DNA of 64,000 nucleotides. It comes from Syntrophaceae bacterium (GTDB taxonomy: Bacteria; Desulfobacterota; Syntrophia; Syntrophales; PHBD01). The translations under genes were made by a program, and so were the position numbers. The DNA is taken from contig JABLXX010000001.1 in the NCBI GenBank assembly GCA_013177825.1, positions 334,936-398,935 on the forward strand, given 5' to 3'. Below, one piece after another: positions 40,503 to 49,333 of the stretch (position 1 is the first letter of the stretch; every line of letters starts with the position of its first letter). Below the pieces are notes generated by a model. The model had not been told where the DNA came from and did not search any database. It saw nothing but the letters and a program-made list of their open reading frames with translations.

Positions 40503-41657
40503 CTAGCCTCCTCCTTCCAGAATTGAAAAATACCGGTCCCGGCAGGCGTTTTCGATCTCCAGGAGACGCCCGACGGGGCCGTTGAAATCCGTCTCTCCGG
40601 CGGTGAACAGGCCGTGGCCGTAAACAAGGGCGGCCCCGGAAGCCGACACGGCGGGGGGAACCGTCCGCTCCAGCCCCCATTCCCCTCCGCCGGCGTCGCC
40701 GGTCACGACAGGAACCCCTCCGATGGACCAGGGATGGGGACAGCGGCGGTGGCAGTCTCCCCGCTCCCGGCAATCGCGCCGGGGACAGTCCAGGGAGAGG
40801 ATGACGGCGAACTTCGGATGGCCGTGGAGCACCGCCCGGTAGCGCGTTTCACTCACGATGCGCCGGTGGGAGGGCAGTTCCGTGGAGGCGCCGGCGTCTT
40901 CCCCCGAGGGGGTGCCGGCGGCCACCGACGCGATCTTTCCAGCCAGCTCGTCCAGGGGGGCTCCCCGGCGGCTGATGTAGAGCCGGTCGCCGAGGCGGTA
41001 CGATATGTTGCCGAAGTTCGCGTCCACGAGTCCCATGCGCACCGTCGCCGCCCCCGCTTCCGCCAGGGCTTCCATGATATCCGCCTCCGTCGTGAAAGGT
41101 CCCCGGCGGAGCGGCTCCGACAAGGACGGCGGTGGTGCCAGGAGTTTCGATATTTCCCCGAGACGGCGGTGGTCGTCCCCGTCCAGGGACCCGTCCCGCA
41201 TCCGGGTGAGCAGGGTGGAGAAGTACGTCACGAAGCCGGCGAAACAGGCGGCGCTGAATCCAAGAAAGGCCCCTTCCGGTGAAGACCTGGCTGTTGCCAG
41301 GACCGCCCCGCCCCGCAAAAGGATACAGCGGCGGCTCTGCAGGGCCGTTCCCAGGGATTGCACGTCGGGGTCCCGGGCGACGGGAAGGTCCGTCAGGAAG
41401 ATCCGCGTCTCGAAATCTCCCGGTTTCACCACCCCCGCCTCCGTTTCGGCCAGACGGGCCAGGATCGAGCGATACGGCTCCGACGGCTCGCAGTAGAGGG
41501 CCGCCCGGCGGCCCAGTGCGTCGAGGACTTTCTCCAGCCTCGGAATCAGGGCATGGGGACCGCTCCATTGCCACTCGTCCCCCCGGAGTCCCAGGAGGGA
41601 AGCCCCCGGTTCCGCAAGGCCTGATTTTACGAACTTGCTCAAATCGTTCGAGAACAT
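40503..41657 (-). CDS. Two-domain class II aldolase/adducin-type protein with a four-Cys insertion
   Basis: A 384-residue protein. Residues 1-175 form an N-terminal domain I do not recognise, with LLRGGAVLATARSS and a long helical part. Residues 188-384 resemble AraD/fuculose-phosphate aldolases: GNISYRLGDRLYISRRG, Glu260, the zinc pair in VLHGHPKF (His278, His280) and a third His in VYGHGLFTAG (His348). Between the zinc pair and the third His is an extra C-x4-C-x5-C-x3-C cluster (Cys291, 296, 302, 306), which could bind a second metal. The ATG follows GAGGAA. It lies 57 bases after the dehydrogenase gene. Aldol cleavage of a sugar phosphate is likely but not proved. Confidence 0.75.
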   Translation of the reverse strand: MFSNDLSKFVKSGLAEPGASLLGLRGDEWQWSGPHALIPRLEKVLDALGRRAALYCEPSEPYRSILARLAETEAGVVKPGDFETRIFLTDLPVARDPDVQSLGTALQSRRCILLRGGAVLATARSSPEGAFLGFSAACFAGFVTYFSTLLTRMRDGSLDGDDHRRLGEISKLLAPPPSLSEPLRRGPFTTEADIMEALAEAGAATVRMGLVDANFGNISYRLGDRLYISRRGAPLDELAGKIASVAAGTPSGEDAGASTELPSHRRIVSETRYRAVLHGHPKFAVILSLDCPRRDCRERGDCHRRCPHPWSIGGVPVVTGDAGGGEWGLERTVPPAVSASGAALVYGHGLFTAGETDFNGPVGRLLEIENACRDRYFSILEGGG

Positions 41658-41714
41658 TCGGTATTCCTCGGCATGCCGGCCGGGGGCGATGCATCCCTTG
41701 GCGGAGAGGTGCCT

Positions 41715-42740
41715 TCAGCGATGGGGTTCGATGACGACTTTCAGGGACGGGCCGCCTTCGGCGACGAGCCGGAACCCCTCCTGGATGTCCCGGAGCGGGA
41801 GCCGGTGGGTGATCATCTCCTCGACGGGTACGCGTCCCAGGCGGATGAGGTCGATGGCGATCCGGGCGTCCAGGGGGCTGTTTCCGTAGGAGGGCAGAAT
41901 CCGGATCTCGTTCCGCCAGAAGTCGTTGAGGGGCACGGGAAGCAGATAATCCGGCTCCGTGGTGGCGAAGCAGAGAACGACACCTCCCCGGTCCACGCAC
42001 CGGAGCGCCTGCTCGAAGGCGGAGGGCGCGCCGGCGCAGACAATGACCGTGTCGGCCAGGCAGCCGTCGTTGAGCCGGCGGACCCAGTCCGGGAGGTCTT
42101 CCCGGGCGTCCATGACGGCCTCGGCGCCGAATCGGAGCGCCGCCTCGCACCGGTAATCGTGAACGTCCGTCGCCAGGATCCGGCCCGCCCCAAGGGCCCG
42201 GGCCAGCATGATGTGGAGGATTCCCGAGATGCCGCTGCCCAGGACCAGGACCGACTGGCCGGGCTGAAGGCCGGCGAGGCGCTGGCCCCGGATGACGCAC
42301 GCCAGCGGCTCGATCATGACGCCGGCGGCGAAGCTCATCTCTTCCGGCAGGAGAAAAACGCCCCGGTCCACGTTCAGGCGGGGCACCCGGAGATACTCGG
42401 CGAAGCCGCCCGGGTCGTAGTTCGTGGTGTGGAGGGTCTCGCAGGCCGTGTGAAAGCCCCGGAGGCACAAGCGGCAGGTGTTGCAGGGGATGTGGTGGGA
42501 AACGAAGACGCGGTCGCCCCGTTTCCAGCCCGTTACGCCGGGGCCGGTTTCCTCGATGGTCCCGGCGATTTCGTGACCCAGGACGAGGGGCGCCTTGCGG
42601 AGGCGGTACCACTCCATGACATCGCTTCCACAGATGCCGCTCGCCATGACCTTGACGAGGATCTCGCCGGGTCCGACGGCCGGCACCGGCCGTTCTTCGA
42701 TCCGGACGTCCCGGTTTCTGTAGTAGACGGCGACGCGCAT
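41715..42740 (-). CDS. Zinc-dependent medium-chain alcohol/sugar dehydrogenase
   Basis: A 341-residue MDR-family dehydrogenase of the sorbitol/threonine dehydrogenase type. Catalytic zinc residues appear in ASGICGSDVMEWY and LGHEIAGTIEETG. The structural zinc loop CNTCRLCLRGFHTAC is intact. The nucleotide-binding glycine motif is VLVLGSGISGILH, followed by an acidic residue (ATDVHDYR) that favours NAD(H). No strong ribosome site precedes the ATG. It sits between the LsrF-like aldolase (54 bases away) and the class II aldolase, suggesting oxidation of a polyol or hydroxyketone intermediate. Confidence 0.88.
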   Translation of the reverse strand: MRVAVYYRNRDVRIEERPVPAVGPGEILVKVMASGICGSDVMEWYRLRKAPLVLGHEIAGTIEETGPGVTGWKRGDRVFVSHHIPCNTCRLCLRGFHTACETLHTTNYDPGGFAEYLRVPRLNVDRGVFLLPEEMSFAAGVMIEPLACVIRGQRLAGLQPGQSVLVLGSGISGILHIMLARALGAGRILATDVHDYRCEAALRFGAEAVMDAREDLPDWVRRLNDGCLADTVIVCAGAPSAFEQALRCVDRGGVVLCFATTEPDYLLPVPLNDFWRNEIRILPSYGNSPLDARIAIDLIRLGRVPVEEMITHRLPLRDIQEGFRLVAEGGPSLKVVIEPHR

Positions 42741-42794
42741 GGCCGGGTCCCGGGAAGGTTTACGGGAGACGGGCTTCCCGCCCGTTCAGGAGGA

Positions 42795-43619
42795 TCACTT
42801 CTTCCGCGCTTTCGTTCCGGCCGCTTTCCGGCCGCCGGAGACCAGTTCCCGGTAGAGCCCATGGGCCTCCCGGGGCGTGACGTTATCGTGGATAATGGCC
42901 CGGAGCGACCGCATCATGGCCACCGGATGGGGATGCTGCCAGACGTTCCGCCCCAGGTTGAGGCCGATGGCGCCCTTCCGGATGCCGTCATGGACGAATT
43001 CCAGCACCTCCAGCTCGGTCTCGCACTTCGGGCCGCCGGCCATGACCACCGGGACGGGGCATCCTCCCGTCACCCGGTCGAAGTCCTCGCACCAGTAGGT
43101 TTTGACCACCCGGGCGCCCAATTCGGCGGCGATGCGGGAGGCCAGGGCCAGGTAACGGGCGTCCCGTTTCTCCAGCTCCTTGCCCACGGCGGTGACGGCC
43201 ATGACGGGTATCCCGTAGTCCTCGCAGAGATTGACCATTTCCGAAAGGTTCAGGAGGGACTCCCGCTCGTATTCGCTCCCCACGAAGATGGAAACGCCCA
43301 CGGCGGCCACGTTCAGGCGGAGGATCTCCTCCATCGAAGTGGTGATGGACTCGTTGGCCAGGTCGGCGCCGATGACACTGGTACCCCCGGAGACCCGGAG
43401 AATGATGGGGGTCGTGATGGACGGATCCACGGCGGCCCGAAGGACTCCACGGGTGACGAACAGGGCGTCGCAGTACGGCAGGAGCGGCGCGATGGTTTCA
43501 CCGGGCTTCTCCAGGCAGGACGTGGGTCCCTGGAAATAGCCGTGATCGATGGGCAGAAAGAAGCATCGTCCATCCGGCTGGATCAGTCGGGAGAGGCGGT
43601 TTTTCATGCCCCAGTCCAT
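42795..43619 (-). CDS. LsrF-like class I aldolase/thiolase
   Basis: A 274-residue class I barrel enzyme of the DeoC/FbaB/LsrF group. It follows LsrF of E. coli closely as I recall it: IDHGYFQGPT, VTRGVLRAA, FVGSEYERESLLN, MAVTAVGKE, the Schiff-base Lys in RVVKTYW, GCPVPVVMAGG and GLNLGRNVWQHPHPVAMM. LsrF cleaves the phosphorylated autoinducer-2 product with CoA; relatives are fructose-bisphosphate aldolase or a heptulosonate synthase. No lsr kinase, transporter or LsrG is nearby, so a different substrate is likely. GGGAGGAAC precedes the ATG at 43619. It is the first gene of the four-gene set and follows the PpiD-like gene by 86 bases. Confidence 0.82.
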   Translation of the reverse strand: MDWGMKNRLSRLIQPDGRCFFLPIDHGYFQGPTSCLEKPGETIAPLLPYCDALFVTRGVLRAAVDPSITTPIILRVSGGTSVIGADLANESITTSMEEILRLNVAAVGVSIFVGSEYERESLLNLSEMVNLCEDYGIPVMAVTAVGKELEKRDARYLALASRIAAELGARVVKTYWCEDFDRVTGGCPVPVVMAGGPKCETELEVLEFVHDGIRKGAIGLNLGRNVWQHPHPVAMMRSLRAIIHDNVTPREAHGLYRELVSGGRKAAGTKARKK

Positions 43620-43705
43620 AGGTGTTCCTCCCTTTCGTTTCTTTGCCGGAAGAGGCCGGCGGTATCGTGAAAAGCGGCGGAGGATTTTCATCCCGCCTGC
43701 CCCGG

Positions 43706-45304
43706 CTACAGTTCCTTCATGTCCTTCTTGATTTTCAGCCGGCCGTCCTTCTCCATGGCCGTCTTGATTCCCTCGATCCAGGTTCGGATGATGGTTTGAC
43801 GTTTCATCTGCAGGAGGGCGTTCCGGAGAGCCTCCTTCCGGGAGGCGAACTCGGTCATATCAAGGGGGCTCCTGCCCTTGAGCGCCACCAGGATGAGCCG
43901 GTCGTTCACCTGGAAGGCCTGCTCCAGGTAGGGCTTCTTGGCGGAAAGCGCCCAGAGGGCATCCGTCAGTTCCCTGGATTCTCCGATTTTCGGGATCGCC
44001 CGGGCAGGGGCGAAGAAGCCCGTCTCCTCGATCTTCAAACCCTTCTCCCGGGCTGCCTGTTCGAGGGTCGCTCCGGCCTTGAGCCGGCCTGCCAGAGTCT
44101 CCGCTTCCTTGGCAGCCTGCCGGCGGGCCTCCTCCTGGAGAAATCCGGCCCGGACTTCCTTTTCAACTTCCTTGAGCGGAGGGACGTAAGCGGGTTTGCG
44201 CTCCGCCACCTGGACGAGGAAATATCCCCGGTCGTTCGAGAGGACGGGACTAACCTCGTTGGGCTTCAGGGAGAAGACATTTTTTTCGAAATCCTTGACC
44301 CCGCGAAACTCCGCCGGCGGATCGGAGACGGAAAAGAAACCCGTCGTCTGGACGGTCAGGCCGTTCTGGGCGGCGTAACCGTCGAACTTTTCATCCTGGT
44401 AGATCGCGTCGTGGGCCTTTTTGGCCCGGTCCGAGGCGGCATACATCCCCTCGACGCGCTTCAGCTCCCCGACGATCCGGTCCCTTACCTGCGCCAGGGG
44501 CTGCTCCCGACCGTCCTTGCGAAACTCGGATTTATGCCGGTCGTAATAGTCGCGGACGTCCTCGTCGGAAGGCTTCACTGCGTCCGCATAGTCCTTCCCG
44601 GGGAAGGCCAGCACCTTCAGCCTGATCCGCTCGGCTACGCGGAAGCGGTCTCCGTGCTCCTTCAGATAACCCTCCAGGTCCTTCTCCGAGGGTGAAATGC
44701 GGCCCACGAAGTCACGGGGCGAGATCTCGACGAAGGCCAGGTTCATCTTTTCGTTCTGGAGGCGATAGAGATCCGAGACCTCGCGGTCCGAGACCTTGAC
44801 CGATCCCTGGACGAGGTCTTCCATCTTGGCGATGGTCATGGCCCGCTTCTGAATGCCCTCGAACTCCTCCGCCGTGATCTTGTTGTACCGGAGGGCCTGC
44901 TTGTAGAGACGGTCGTCGAAGACGCCGTTCCGCTGGAAGGCGGGAACGGACACGATGAAGTTCCGCATCTCGTCTTCGGACACCTGGATGTTCATCTCCG
45001 CCGCCTGCTTCAGGAGAATCGTCTGGTAGACGAGGTTGTCCAGGGCCATTTCCTTCAGCCGGCCTCCCTTGAGCAGCTCCTCGGTCACCTTGTCGCCGAG
45101 CCGCTGGCGGTATGCATCCACCAGATTGTTGTATTCCCGCTGGTAGTCGGCATAGGTGAGGTTCTTGCCGTCCACCGTGGCGACGGTTTCCGTCTGCTGG
45201 AGGCCGCCGAGGGAGCCGAAGTAGAAAATGAAGACGATGATGATGATTCCCAGGAGGACCTTCATGATCCAGTTCCTGGCATGTTTTCTCATCAGTTCCA
45301 GCAT
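43706..45304 (-). CDS. ppiD: PpiD/SurA-type periplasmic foldase
   Basis: A 532-residue membrane-anchored folding factor. One transmembrane helix (about residues 14-32, VLLGIIIIVFIFYFG) puts the rest in the periplasm. A SurA-N-like chaperone region follows (VATVDGKNLTYADYQREYN, DNLVYQTILLKQAAE). The parvulin domain is partial: the tail FSLKPNEVSPVLSNDRGYFLVQVAE is recognisable, but the usual N-terminal RHIL-type active-site strand is not, so isomerase activity may be lost. A coiled-coil stretch comes after it. It should help newly exported outer-membrane proteins fold. GGAGCAGG stands before the ATG. Confidence 0.82.
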   Translation of the reverse strand: MLELMRKHARNWIMKVLLGIIIIVFIFYFGSLGGLQQTETVATVDGKNLTYADYQREYNNLVDAYRQRLGDKVTEELLKGGRLKEMALDNLVYQTILLKQAAEMNIQVSEDEMRNFIVSVPAFQRNGVFDDRLYKQALRYNKITAEEFEGIQKRAMTIAKMEDLVQGSVKVSDREVSDLYRLQNEKMNLAFVEISPRDFVGRISPSEKDLEGYLKEHGDRFRVAERIRLKVLAFPGKDYADAVKPSDEDVRDYYDRHKSEFRKDGREQPLAQVRDRIVGELKRVEGMYAASDRAKKAHDAIYQDEKFDGYAAQNGLTVQTTGFFSVSDPPAEFRGVKDFEKNVFSLKPNEVSPVLSNDRGYFLVQVAERKPAYVPPLKEVEKEVRAGFLQEEARRQAAKEAETLAGRLKAGATLEQAAREKGLKIEETGFFAPARAIPKIGESRELTDALWALSAKKPYLEQAFQVNDRLILVALKGRSPLDMTEFASRKEALRNALLQMKRQTIIRTWIEGIKTAMEKDGRLKIKKDMKEL

Positions 45305-45406
45305 GGTTGTCCTGCTCCGGTCAGGCGGATTTTCCCGTCATGGACTGAGGGTCGGGAAGGGCCGTTTTGGTAGTACAAACGCGGTGGAATTGCAAATTCT
45401 TTTTCA

Positions 45407-45637
45407 TTACTTCCGGTTCAGGAAGAACCAGAGAAGGCTCAGGACCAGGCTGACCAGGAGGCTGGTTGCCAGGGGAAAGTAAATGTGTACGTTCCGGCCC
45501 CGCCAGGTGAAGTCTCCGGGCAGGCGCCCAACCCAGGAGAGGAATCCCTTTCCCCCCAGCACAAAGAGGAGACCGATTCCCGCGAGGATCAGGCCGAAGA
45601 CGATGAGCATTTTCCCGATGCCTGAAAAAACCGCCAT
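45407..45637 (-). CDS. DUF2905 small membrane protein
   Basis: A 76-residue protein with two transmembrane helices (about 8-29 and 54-73) around the conserved centre GRLPGDFTWRGRNVHIYFPL, which marks the DUF2905 family. Function unknown; members are widespread and often sit beside ruvB or queA. Here it lies between a radical SAM gene (61 bases upstream) and the PpiD-like gene (102 bases downstream). The start with GGGAGCGGGG before the ATG at 45637 was chosen because it gives the standard family length. Confidence 0.85.
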   Translation of the reverse strand: MAVFSGIGKMLIVFGLILAGIGLLFVLGGKGFLSWVGRLPGDFTWRGRNVHIYFPLATSLLVSLVLSLLWFFLNRK

Positions 45638-45698
45638 TCCCCGCTCCCGTTGCGATGGTTCCCGGGCTGTGCATAGCCGGCCGGCCGATTCCGGCCCT

Positions 45699-46637
45699 TC
45701 AGCCGCCGTCCGCCGTCCAGCGGAACGGTTCGTCCCGCCGGAAATCCGGGACGATCTCCCGCTCGTCAACGGCCTGAACATAGATTTCTTCAAAACCCAG
45801 GTCAAGGGCGTAATCCACCACGGCTTTGTATTCCTTCTCCGTCATCCGTCGGTTCAGGTCCGGATTCTCCCGGACAGGCGCCACGGGGGTGTACTGGGCC
45901 ATCAGGCTGAGAGGGACGGCCGGGCCGAGACGATTCCGGATGAGATCGAGGACCGTCCTGCTGTTGCCGGGATTCCCGGGGAGGACCAGGTGCCGGACGA
46001 TCAGTCCCCTCCGCGCCAGGGAGCCGTCCGTCTCCAGGGTGTCTCCGACCTGGCGGATCATCTCTCCGATAGCCCGGACGGCCGTTTCCGGGTAATCGGG
46101 AACACCGGTGTAATTCAGGCCCAGGGCGGGATCGCCGAACTTGAAGTCGGGCAGGTACACGTCCACCATCCCTTCGAGGAGCCGGAGGACCTCCGGGGCC
46201 TCGTATCCCCCGCAGTTATAAACCAGCGGAACCGACAGCCCGTCCCGGCGGGCGATCATCCAGGCCTCCAGGAGGCCCGCCGCGTGCGGCGTCGGCGTCA
46301 CCGGCTCGATGTTGTGGCACCCCGCCTCCTGAAGGCGGATCATGGTTCGGGCCAGCTCCGCGGCCGTCTCCTCCCGTCCCTCCGTTCCGTGGCTGATCTG
46401 ATGGTTCTGGCAGAACGCGCAGCGCAGGTTGCAGGAGGACAGGAAGATCGTCCCGGCGCCCCTCCGTCCCGAAATGGGCGGTTCCTCGCCGTGGTGGGGC
46501 AGAGATCGGGCGACGACGGGACGGTCCGCCAGTCCGCAGAACCCCCGTCCTCCACCTGTGCGGTCGACGGCGCAGTGCCGGGGGCAGAGGGTGCATCGTT
46601 TCAGGATTTCCTTCAGCTGCCGGAGTCGTTTTTCCAT
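45699..46637 (-). CDS. Radical SAM protein, pyruvate formate-lyase activase-like
   Basis: A 312-residue radical SAM enzyme. An N-terminal Cys motif CTLCPRHC with a following FCGLAD precedes the S-adenosylmethionine cluster motif CNLRCAFCQN. Later parts, PTPHAAGLLEAW, YNCGGYEAPEVL and YLPDFKFGDP, match the group annotated as PflA-like or PFL-activase-like proteins of anaerobes. No glycyl radical enzyme lies in the window, so the target is unknown. The ATG at 46637 lacks a clear ribosome site; longer in-frame readings run into the patatin gene. It likely belongs to the patatin-radical SAM-DUF2905 run on the minus strand. Confidence 0.82.
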   Translation of the reverse strand: MEKRLRQLKEILKRCTLCPRHCAVDRTGGGRGFCGLADRPVVARSLPHHGEEPPISGRRGAGTIFLSSCNLRCAFCQNHQISHGTEGREETAAELARTMIRLQEAGCHNIEPVTPTPHAAGLLEAWMIARRDGLSVPLVYNCGGYEAPEVLRLLEGMVDVYLPDFKFGDPALGLNYTGVPDYPETAVRAIGEMIRQVGDTLETDGSLARRGLIVRHLVLPGNPGNSRTVLDLIRNRLGPAVPLSLMAQYTPVAPVRENPDLNRRMTEKEYKAVVDYALDLGFEEIYVQAVDEREIVPDFRRDEPFRWTADGG

Positions 46638-46690
46638 GGAAGGCGGACGGGATCGGGTTTGTCGGGAGTATCCGGGAAGAACGGCCGCCG

Positions 46691-47761
46691 TCAGGTGATC
46701 GGCTCGACCACGTGGCGGATCCGTCCGCTCTCGACGAGCTCCAGGAATTCCTCCCCGAAGTGAGCGGACTGCTTCACGGCCTGCCACCAGTTGCGGATGC
46801 GGGTCTCGGGATCGTCGATCAGGGCGGTGATGTCGTCCCGGTCGGGCACCTTGCCGTTCGGAAGCCCCTGGACGAACGTCTCGGATGGATAAACCATCAG
46901 AACGTTGTCGAGGATTTCCTCGGAAGGTTTTCGTTTCAGGCGCTTCTTGTCCATCCAGCCCGGGATGATGCGCTCCTGGTGATTGAAGAACAGGGTCACT
47001 TCGTCGTCCCGCTCGGTATAGCGGTGGGTCAGGTGGTAGTCGAAGAAGCCTCCGTCCCGGTAGACCCCCGTGGGCGCCCCGTAGATGTCCCGAACGCCGG
47101 CGACAACGACGGGGATGGCGCCGGAGGCGAGGATGGCAGCCCGGAAGTTTGTGGCGCTCAACCGGATGTAGGATCCCTTGAAATCGCTTCGCAGGCAGAA
47201 GGAGGGAGGCTTGGGTCCGTTATAAAAGATGACCCGTTCGCCGAAGGCGTGCAGGGTTGCCGGACTGGCCATGTTCATAAGGTAGCTGAACATGAAGCCG
47301 GTCTGCTGGACCCAGGGCCGCTCCGATGCGGTCAGCGGACGGCACCGCATCGTGGCGATGGCGATGCGGTATTTCTTGCTGGCCAGGGCGAAGGGGACGG
47401 CGTCCCGCTCCAGGTAGGTGTTGACGATGCCGCCCAGGGTTTTGAGGATCTGCTGCGGCGAGTCCTTCCGGCTGTAGGGTGCCGTGATGTAGGACTCCAT
47501 GAGGGTGCTGTAGCTTTTCTCCGGCTCGGGCTGAAGCCAGGCCGCGAAGCGCCAGGCCCCGGCGGATGATCCCGCCAGAAGGACCGGCTTGCTGTTTCCC
47601 AGGAGTCCCGAGGAGAAAAGCGTCCGGTCAAATCCCGATACGATGAGCCAGCGCGGACCCGAGGCGGGGCCGTAGTAGGACCGGACGGCATCCAGGGAAA
47701 ACCCGCCGTCCCGGATCAGGGCAATGGCGGAACGGCCGGCACGGATCTGGAGAGAACTCAT
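46691..47761 (-). CDS. Patatin-like phospholipase
   Basis: A 356-residue patatin-fold protein. The nucleophile elbow is GSSAG (Ser66) and the catalytic Asp is in YRDGGFFDY. The usual glycine-rich oxyanion strand before the elbow is not clear, so activity is probable rather than sure. It lacks a signal peptide, suggesting a cytoplasmic or membrane-surface lipase. It is the first gene of the minus-strand run ending with PpiD, 53 bases before the radical SAM gene. A possible promoter with TTGACA and TATGAA lies upstream at 47980-48009. Substrate unknown. Confidence 0.75.
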   Translation of the reverse strand: MSSLQIRAGRSAIALIRDGGFSLDAVRSYYGPASGPRWLIVSGFDRTLFSSGLLGNSKPVLLAGSSAGAWRFAAWLQPEPEKSYSTLMESYITAPYSRKDSPQQILKTLGGIVNTYLERDAVPFALASKKYRIAIATMRCRPLTASERPWVQQTGFMFSYLMNMASPATLHAFGERVIFYNGPKPPSFCLRSDFKGSYIRLSATNFRAAILASGAIPVVVAGVRDIYGAPTGVYRDGGFFDYHLTHRYTERDDEVTLFFNHQERIIPGWMDKKRLKRKPSEEILDNVLMVYPSETFVQGLPNGKVPDRDDITALIDDPETRIRNWWQAVKQSAHFGEEFLELVESGRIRHVVEPIT

Positions 47762-47885
47762 GGGGATGCCTGCAGGGTGGGCATGTACGGTTCCGGTGCC
47801 TTATCGGCCGGCCGGCTCATGCCGGTTTGCCCGCTCCGGGTTCCGGACCTGTTCATAGATATTTCCTGATATAATGATATCGTTC

Positions 47886-47914
47886 TTGACACGGTCCGGT
47901 ACGTTTTGTAAGTT
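47886..47914 (+). promoter_or_regulatory. Candidate promoter of proA-nadD
   Basis: TTGACA (47886-47891), 17-base spacer, TAAGTT (47909-47914). The -35 is perfect and the -10 weak. It leaves a leader of about 155 bases before the proA start. The 315-base divergent gap 47762-48076 holds this and the opposite promoter and nothing else I can name. Confidence 0.4.
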
Positions 47915-47979
47915 GATCCTGCCGTTTGGCCCCTTCGGGCCCATCCGGCAGATATGGAGATGGTTGGGCTGGCAGTCGG

Positions 47980-48009
47980 TTCATACAAAATCTCCTGAGG
48001 TCTTGTCAA
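47980..48009 (-). promoter_or_regulatory. Candidate promoter of the patatin gene
   Basis: Minus strand TTGACA (48009-48004), 18-base spacer, TATGAA (47985-47980). It lies inside the proA leader, so the two divergent transcripts would overlap if both promoters work. Confidence 0.4.
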
Positions 48010-48076
48010 CATTTCCCTGACCGGCATTGAGGCGGAAAGGGAACCCTTCCTGGAAATTCTCTTCGGGAGCGCGGGG

Positions 48077-49333
48077 TTGGATATAAGGCAAAGTATTCTC
48101 GAAACGGCGATGAAGGCGCGGGAGGCAGCTTCTGCCCTCGGACGGGTCCCGGCGGATCGCAAGGACCGCGCGCTTCTGGCCATGGCAGAGGCCTTGCGGG
48201 AGCACGAGGCGCTCCTGCTGGAGGCCAATGCCGGAGATGTTGCAAAGGCCCGGGAGCGGGGTTTGTCCAAGGCCATGATCGACCGTCTGACCCTGACCCC
48301 GGCGACCATCCGGGGGATGGCCCAAGGGCTGGAGGAAGTGGCGGCGCTGCCGGATCCGGTGGGCCGCATCACCGGCATGTGGCGGCGTCCCAACGGCCTG
48401 CTGGTCGGGCGGATGCGGATTCCCTTGGGCGTCATCGGCATCATCTACGAGGCGCGCCCCAACGTGACCGTCGATGCGGCGGCCCTGTGCCTGAAATCGG
48501 GCAACGCGGTGATCCTGCGGGGAGGGTCGGAGGCCATCGGCTCCAACCTGGCCATCGCCCGTGTCCTTCAGGAAGTGCTGGAAACGTCGGGTCTGCCGCC
48601 GGCGGCGGTTCAGGTCGTCGGCGTCACGGACCGCCAGGCGGTCTATGAGATGCTTCAGCTCGAGGAGTATATCGATCTGATCATCCCCCGGGGAGGAGAG
48701 GACCTGATCCGGGCGGTCGTTCGGGACTCGAAGATCCCCGTCATCAAGCACTACAAGGGTGTCTGCCACATCTTCGTCGACGCCGGCGCGGATATCGACG
48801 CGGCGGTCCGGATCTGCATGAACGCCAAGACCCAGAGGCCGGGAGTCTGCAATGCCATGGAAACCCTCCTGGTCCATGAGGCAATCGCCGAGGTGTTTCT
48901 TCCCGAGGCGGCGCGGGCCTTGCAGGATGCCGGCGTGTCTCTCCGCGGGTGTCCCCGCACCCGGAAGATCCTTCCCATGGTCGGAGAGGCAAGCGAAGAT
49001 GACTGGCACACCGAGTACCTGGACCTGATCCTGGCCGTGCGTGTCGTGGACGGGATCGACGAGGCGATGGCCCACATCGAGCGATACGGCTCCCTGCACA
49101 CGGAGGCGATCCTGACGAAGGATTACGCCAACGCCCAGCGCTTTCTCCGGGAGGTTTCCTCCTCGACGGTACTGGTGAATGCCTCGACCCGCTTCAGCGA
49201 CGGGTTCGAGCTGGGTCTCGGGGCCGAGATCGGCATCAGCACGACGAAACTGCACGCCTTCGGGCCCATGGGGCTTGAGGAGCTGACGACGACGAAATTC
49301 ATCATCTATGGAGACGGACAGGTGAGGACATGA
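48077..49333 (+). CDS. proA: Gamma-glutamyl phosphate reductase
   Basis: A 418-residue ProA, making glutamate-5-semialdehyde in proline synthesis. Family motifs are [32 protein letters not shown], the catalytic Cys in [11 protein letters not shown] and [20 protein letters not shown]. The chosen start is TTG at 48077 behind GGGAGCGCGGGG. It gives the family-typical N-terminus ([17 protein letters not shown]); no ATG exists nearby. Rare TTG initiation may keep expression low. The partner proB is not in the window. The stop overlaps the nadD start by four bases. Confidence 0.94.
   Translation: MDIRQSILETAMKAREAASALGRVPADRKDRALLAMAEALREHEALLLEANAGDVAKARERGLSKAMIDRLTLTPATIRGMAQGLEEVAALPDPVGRITGMWRRPNGLLVGRMRIPLGVIGIIYEARPNVTVDAAALCLKSGNAVILRGGSEAIGSNLAIARVLQEVLETSGLPPAAVQVVGVTDRQAVYEMLQLEEYIDLIIPRGGEDLIRAVVRDSKIPVIKHYKGVCHIFVDAGADIDAAVRICMNAKTQRPGVCNAMETLLVHEAIAEVFLPEAARALQDAGVSLRGCPRTRKILPMVGEASEDDWHTEYLDLILAVRVVDGIDEAMAHIERYGSLHTEAILTKDYANAQRFLREVSSSTVLVNASTRFSDGFELGLGAEIGISTTKLHAFGPMGLEELTTTKFIIYGDGQVRT

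Noticed and set aside
42533-42862. Insertion sequence or phage genes in the aldolase/dehydrogenase region
   Set aside because: All frames there are shadows of the dehydrogenase and LsrF-like genes; no transposase, integrase or direct target repeats were seen anywhere in the window.
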